From Planctomycetaceae bacterium (GTDB lineage: Bacteria; Planctomycetota; Planctomycetia; Planctomycetales; Planctomycetaceae), in NCBI GenBank assembly GCA_027080405.1, contig JALWSL010000253.1, positions 1-6,949 on the forward strand: DNA of 6,949 bases. The letters are read 5' to 3'. Position 1 is the first letter of the stretch. Every line of letters starts with the position of its first letter. Shown one piece after another: positions 6,013 to 6,949 of this stretch. The position numbers were made by a program, and so were the translations under genes. The notes under the pieces were generated by a model, which was not told where the DNA came from, searched no databases, and was given only the letters and a program-made list of their open reading frames with translations.

Positions 6013-6059
6013 TGGTAGACAAAATGACCAACAGGTCATAACCCGCTGCTGTCTACAGG
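6011..6059 (-). promoter_or_regulatory. Nested inverted repeats in the dehydrogenase leader
   Basis: An outer stem pairs CCT-GTAGAC (6011-6020, with a bulged G at 6014) with GTCTAC-AGG (6051-6059). Inside it, ATGACC (6024-6029) pairs with GGTCAT (6034-6039) across a 4-nt loop. The structure ends about 15 nt before the GTG start and its outer edge overlaps the GGGGAG element. It could be an operator, or an mRNA hairpin that affects ribosome access. There is no following T run, so it is not an intrinsic terminator. Confidence 0.4.
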
Positions 6060-6415
6060 TTTAATCTCCCCACTCCCTTATTTCAACTTAAAACATGCAG
6101 AAGAAGGTTGTTTCCTGTCATTCCATCCGATTGAGGCGATATCGAAGCTGGCACGACCGGAAAAGTCTGCAAAACCGGAAAATTCCTCAAGCTGTCGTCC
6201 CTCTTGCTGGAGAGCGAATTGTGGGACAGACATCAATAGATTGAAACGTACCAATCTGTTCTGCCAGAAAATTCGTTTGCTTTTTTGGCTGACCGCGTAA
6301 AGTGCTTGAGATTTCGTCATGTTTCGAGTAGTCTCGGTGTAGACGTAATTTATCAAATACAACGAAGGATGGCGGTCGAAGCAGGACTGTTAGCCAGGTT
6401 TATGAAATTGGGGAT
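6060..6415. other. Divergent intergenic region without a supported gene
   Basis: This is the bulk of a gap of about 430 bp between the divergent second dehydrogenase and the MGMT-like gene. An open frame of 94 codons on the minus strand (6078-6362) begins with TTG and resembles nothing I know, so I leave it out. The nonamer ACCGGAAAA occurs at 6156-6164 and 6174-6182, 18 bp apart. TTGAGA (6306-6311) and TAGTCT (6329-6334), 17 nt apart on the plus strand, are a weak promoter candidate for the MGMT-like gene. Confidence 0.35.
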
Positions 6416-6420
6416 GAGGT
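6416..6420 (+). promoter_or_regulatory. Ribosome binding site of the MGMT-like gene
   Basis: GAGGT lies 3 nt before the ATG at 6424, within a purine-rich run that begins at 6410. It supports the start chosen for this short gene and supports the gene being real. Confidence 0.6.
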
Positions 6421-6423
6421 AAG

Positions 6424-6762
6424 ATGGCTACCACACGTGCCGAAGCAGTCGCTGAAGTTCTCTGGGAACTCAAACGCGCAGGAAAATTTGGAACCTATTC
6501 AGAGATTGCCACACGTGCAGGTTTTAGTGCCGGGGCGAATGGTCGCACGATGGTGACGTGCATCAAACATGTCCGGAAGGATTGGCCTCACCTGCAATGG
6601 TGGCGAGCTGTCAGCGATTCCAAACTTGTCGATAAAGGTGGCGAACAGGCCCAGGAAATCGAGAGCGCCGAGTACGAATTGACGGCTGTCGATGGTAACG
6701 ACGAAAAACTTGGCTTCGCCGATGCGGAAGTCTTTATGTCCTGGACAACAGCGGAAACATAA
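6424..6762 (+). CDS. Alkyltransferase-like (ATL) / MGMT-family DNA-binding protein
   Basis: A 112-residue protein resembling the C-terminal DNA-binding domain of O6-alkylguanine-DNA alkyltransferase. 'GTYSEIATRAGF' (23-34) matches the helix-turn-helix with the base-flipping Tyr (Tyr25), and 'GANGRTMVTCI' (37-47) offers Arg41 as the counterpart of the arginine finger. 'LQWWRAV' (57-63) sits where the enzyme has PCHRV. The acceptor cysteine is thus tryptophan (Trp59), as in the PWxRV motif of alkyltransferase-like proteins such as E. coli YbaZ, and the following His is also Trp. Such proteins bind alkylated guanine without repairing it and hand it to nucleotide excision repair. After 'SKLVDKGGEQAQEIE' the last 30 or so residues are acidic and have no recognised motif. 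The start is supported by GAGGT. It diverges from the dehydrogenase; no repair gene is in view. Assignment is from motif order only; a different winged-helix protein is possible. Confidence 0.75.
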   Translation: MATTRAEAVAEVLWELKRAGKFGTYSEIATRAGFSAGANGRTMVTCIKHVRKDWPHLQWWRAVSDSKLVDKGGEQAQEIESAEYELTAVDGNDEKLGFADAEVFMSWTTAET

Positions 6763-6949
6763 GCTCTTCCAAAACTCAACATGCGAGTTGGAGTGCTGTG
6801 TCCGTTGTTTTGTCGCCACGGTTTCGTCACCACGCAATTTCGATGTCTCACTCTCCGGGTTGATATTCGAAATGTGGGATCGTAAAGCAATTTGGACAAA
6901 GTTGGCTCCTTACGACCGAAAAGTTCTGCAATGAGATTCGCGGCATGCG
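6763..6949. other. Right-hand end without a supported gene
   Basis: The final 187 bp follow the MGMT-like stop. An imperfect hairpin (CTCAAC at 6775-6780 with GTTGGAG at 6787-6793, one bulge) lies 12 nt after the stop but lacks an adjacent T run. An ATG near 6931 with no ribosome site opens a frame that runs off the edge; too little is visible to call it. Confidence 0.3.

Noticed and set aside
6078..6362. Open frame of 94 codons on the minus strand in the divergent gap
   Set aside because: It begins with TTG without a ribosome site, has no recognisable family motif, and lies where promoters for the flanking genes are expected. A homology search returning conserved proteins would change this.
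1..6949. Search for tRNA, rRNA, CRISPR arrays, insertion sequences or defence genes
   Set aside because: No cloverleaf, regularly spaced long repeat, transposase, nuclease or toxin-antitoxin signature could be recognised on either strand.

Overview
The window is an ordinary stretch of chromosome from a Gram-negative bacterium, most probably a planctomycete. It carries eight protein genes and roughly equal AT and GC content by eye. The planctomycete assignment is an inference. It rests on lpxC and a Skp/OmpH-type periplasmic chaperone (so an outer membrane with lipid A), two unrelated Gfo/Idh/MocA dehydrogenases, one of the 'CEARMA' type that I associate with planctomycetes, and a small MGMT-like protein of a kind I also associate with that phylum. 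I see no rRNA, tRNA, IS element, integrase, CRISPR array or phage gene.

Left part (1-1790): a DUF167/YggU protein (minus) and an isochorismatase-fold hydrolase of the ISOC1/ISOC2 type (plus) diverge from a 117-bp intergenic region. A YjbQ/UPF0047 protein (minus) converges on the hydrolase. Near-identical 14-bp direct repeats with a 16-bp period lie on both sides of yjbQ. The pair upstream of its start looks like an operator.

Middle part (1791-4676): an envelope cluster read on the minus strand, in the order ompH, lpxC, Gfo/Idh dehydrogenase. LpxC keeps its whole zinc and catalytic set. The dehydrogenase starts at or within about 16 nt of the lpxC stop, so it is probably co-translated. It carries the EKP, GHxERFNP and DLMIHD motifs of the GnnA-like group often found in lpx clusters. 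This suggests, without proving, a role in making the 3-amino-GlcNAc form of lipid A precursor. A promoter with TTGATA and TATTAG separated by 17 nt sits upstream of ompH, with a 6-bp dyad next to its -35 box.

Right part (4937-6949): a second Gfo/Idh/MocA protein (minus) has EAR where the family has EKP. Its leader contains a nested inverted repeat. Diverging from it is a small plus-strand gene for an alkyltransferase-like protein: an MGMT DNA-binding domain with the active-site cysteine replaced by tryptophan. The last 187 bases hold no gene I can support.

For lpxC, ompH and the second dehydrogenase I moved the start inward from the longest open frame, because the internal start has the better ribosome binding site. 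For the first dehydrogenase I also chose an internal ATG, but there the evidence is weak.
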